A stretch of DNA of 14,833 nt. It comes from Fibrobacteraceae bacterium (GTDB lineage Bacteria > Fibrobacterota > Fibrobacteria > Fibrobacterales > Fibrobacteraceae). The stretch spans positions 32,965-47,797 of the forward strand of contig JABUUT010000018.1 of NCBI GenBank assembly GCA_021443045.1, written 5' to 3'. The first letter of the stretch is position 1; every line of letters starts with the position of its first letter. A program made the translations under genes and the position numbers. The notes under the pieces are model-generated. The model had not been told where the DNA came from. It saw only the letters and a list, made by a program, of their open reading frames with translations, and made no database searches. Positions 13,886 through 14,833 of the stretch are shown in pieces.

Positions 13886-14632
13886 CAGAAATTTTTCCTT
13901 TGAACTTTGCCTACCTAGAAGGTCAAAGTAGCGTATTTTCTTGATGTTTGCAGGTCTAATTTTGCGGATGATGGAGGTGGTATTTTCAGAACCTATTTTG
14001 TGAAAATAGGATTTTTCCCAAATTCGATTATACTTGTCGAATGAAGTAATGATGAAACCATTTTCGGTAAGTTCGTAGAGAGATTTTACTAGGAAGGAAT
14101 CTGGTTCTGCAATGAAACATTCGTTTTCGTTTTGAGGATTCATGGTCATTATAGTGCAGACGGTATCATTGGTGCATTGGTACAATGTATCGTTATGAAT
14201 CCACATGGAAATGGTTCTTTGTATTTCTTCTTCGTATCTTATGGTGCCTGTACCGAAAATAGAGTCATTAAAAACAGTGTATGTGACATCTTTGTTATTG
14301 AAATTTTCGTCATTGAAATAGAGAGTATGGACTGTGTTGCCAGTATATTCTACTAAAATTGAGTCTGTCATAAGCGTATCAGTTTTCCCCGATAGGCTTG
14401 TCACTACGTTGATGATGGTTCCGTCCTCGTTCCATGAGTAGCGTGAAGTTCTATACCATACATCATCCTCTTCGCTTGGATCACTATGTATACTTCCGTT
14501 GATGTAGGTGATGCTATCTAATATGTATCCATATTTGAATAAAAGTTCGGGGGAGTTAAAATTTGCATTTAGGCAGTTAAGGGCAAATGCATTGCAGATA
14601 CAGAGAGTAATTATAAGTATAATCTTATTCAT
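13880..14632 (-). CDS. Secreted protein of unknown function with a sorting-tail-like end
   Basis: A 250-residue protein with a signal peptide: 'MNK', a hydrophobic core to about residue 16, and a probable cleavage near 'AFA-LN'. The body is rich in N, D, T and aromatic residues and looks like all-beta, repeat-like sheet ('TDTLMTDSILVEYTGN', 'NDTLYQCTNDTV'). I recognise no catalytic family. Near the end comes 'KKIRYFDLLGRQSSKEKFLP'. The 'YFDLLGR' piece resembles the 'YDLLGR' segment in C-terminal sorting domains of secreted Bacteroidetes and Fibrobacter proteins, but the tail here is shorter than usual. The ATG at 14632 has no visible Shine-Dalgarno. It is a single gene with repeats on both sides. 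Confidence 0.72.
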   Translation of the reverse strand: MNKIILIITLCICNAFALNCLNANFNSPELLFKYGYILDSITYINGSIHSDPSEEDDVWYRTSRYSWNEDGTIINVVTSLSGKTDTLMTDSILVEYTGNTVHTLYFNDENFNNKDVTYTVFNDSIFGTGTIRYEEEIQRTISMWIHNDTLYQCTNDTVCTIMTMNPQNENECFIAEPDSFLVKSLYELTENGFIITSFDKYNRIWEKSYFHKIGSENTTSIIRKIRPANIKKIRYFDLLGRQSSKEKFLP

Positions 14633-14833
14633 GAGGATAAATATAGGAAAAAATTAGTAGATAGTGGTTGGTAATTATTAGGTCGTATTTAGTGGGGCAT
14701 TTTACGGGGGTATGATTAATTTAAGCCACCCTCTACCAATTATTGTATGTTTGTTATCAATTTTGAATGGGGTCCCCTGGATTCCTCGCGAGGCTCGGAA
14801 TGACATTGCTGACGTATTTACTAATTACCGTTT
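14633..14833. other. Gene-free window end with a repeat fragment
   Basis: No gene is seen in these 201 bases. The part next to 14632 must contain the promoter of the secreted-protein gene, but no clear -35/-10 pair is visible. The last part holds GGGGTCCCC (14769-14777), the 10-bp palindrome CCTCGCGAGG (14784-14793) and GGAATGACA. Read on the minus strand this is 'TGTCATTCCGAG...GAGGAATCC', the same type as the element at 13711-13853. Confidence 0.5.

Overview
The window looks like chromosomal DNA from a member of the Fibrobacterota (Fibrobacter-like). This is an inference from gene content, not from a marker gene: a DUF4954 protein, an rsmG-parA-parB-M23 peptidase-bactofilin gene string, a secreted protein whose C-terminus ends in a 'FDLLGR' segment like Bacteroidetes/Fibrobacter sorting tails, moderate GC with AT-rich intergenic DNA, and intergenic repeats built around 'GTCATTCYGA...AATCC'. 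No phage, plasmid, insertion sequence or CRISPR array is visible.

Layout. (1) 70-2528, minus: a DUF4954 beta-helix protein translationally coupled to a small membrane M48-type peptidase. (2) 2527-4175, plus: a divergently transcribed pair, a small protein that may be a degenerate GGDEF-fold protein and a GT4 glycosyltransferase. The two divergent start codons overlap, and a promoter-like sequence for the plus genes lies inside the opposite coding region. (3) 4172-8109, minus: sbcD-sbcC, the Mre11/Rad50-type nuclease, behind a promoter whose -35 lies in a 15-bp palindrome. (4) 8169-8755, minus: a CAT-anticodon tRNA, a small lipoprotein gene and a convincing intrinsic terminator. (5) 8801-9623, minus: a CpdA-like metallophosphoesterase with a good sigma70-type promoter. 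(6) 9886-13518, minus: rsmG, parA, parB, a membrane-anchored M23 endopeptidase and a bactofilin, packed like one operon, with a parS-like site inside the first codons of rsmG. (7) 13519-13879: a gene-free stretch with an inverted-repeat element and one DnaA-box-like sequence. (8) 13880-14632, minus: a secreted protein of unknown function. (9) 14633-14833: a further repeat fragment and no gene.

How the genes work together. The centre of interest is region 6. ParA, ParB and a cis parS site make a chromosome-segregation module, and the same transcript appears to encode a bactofilin scaffold and a LytM-type cell-wall hydrolase. Bactofilins are known in other bacteria both to position M23 hydrolases and to anchor ParABS machinery, so this arrangement suggests coupling of origin segregation to cell-shape control. 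Regions 1-2 look like envelope or polysaccharide functions, and region 3 is DNA repair.
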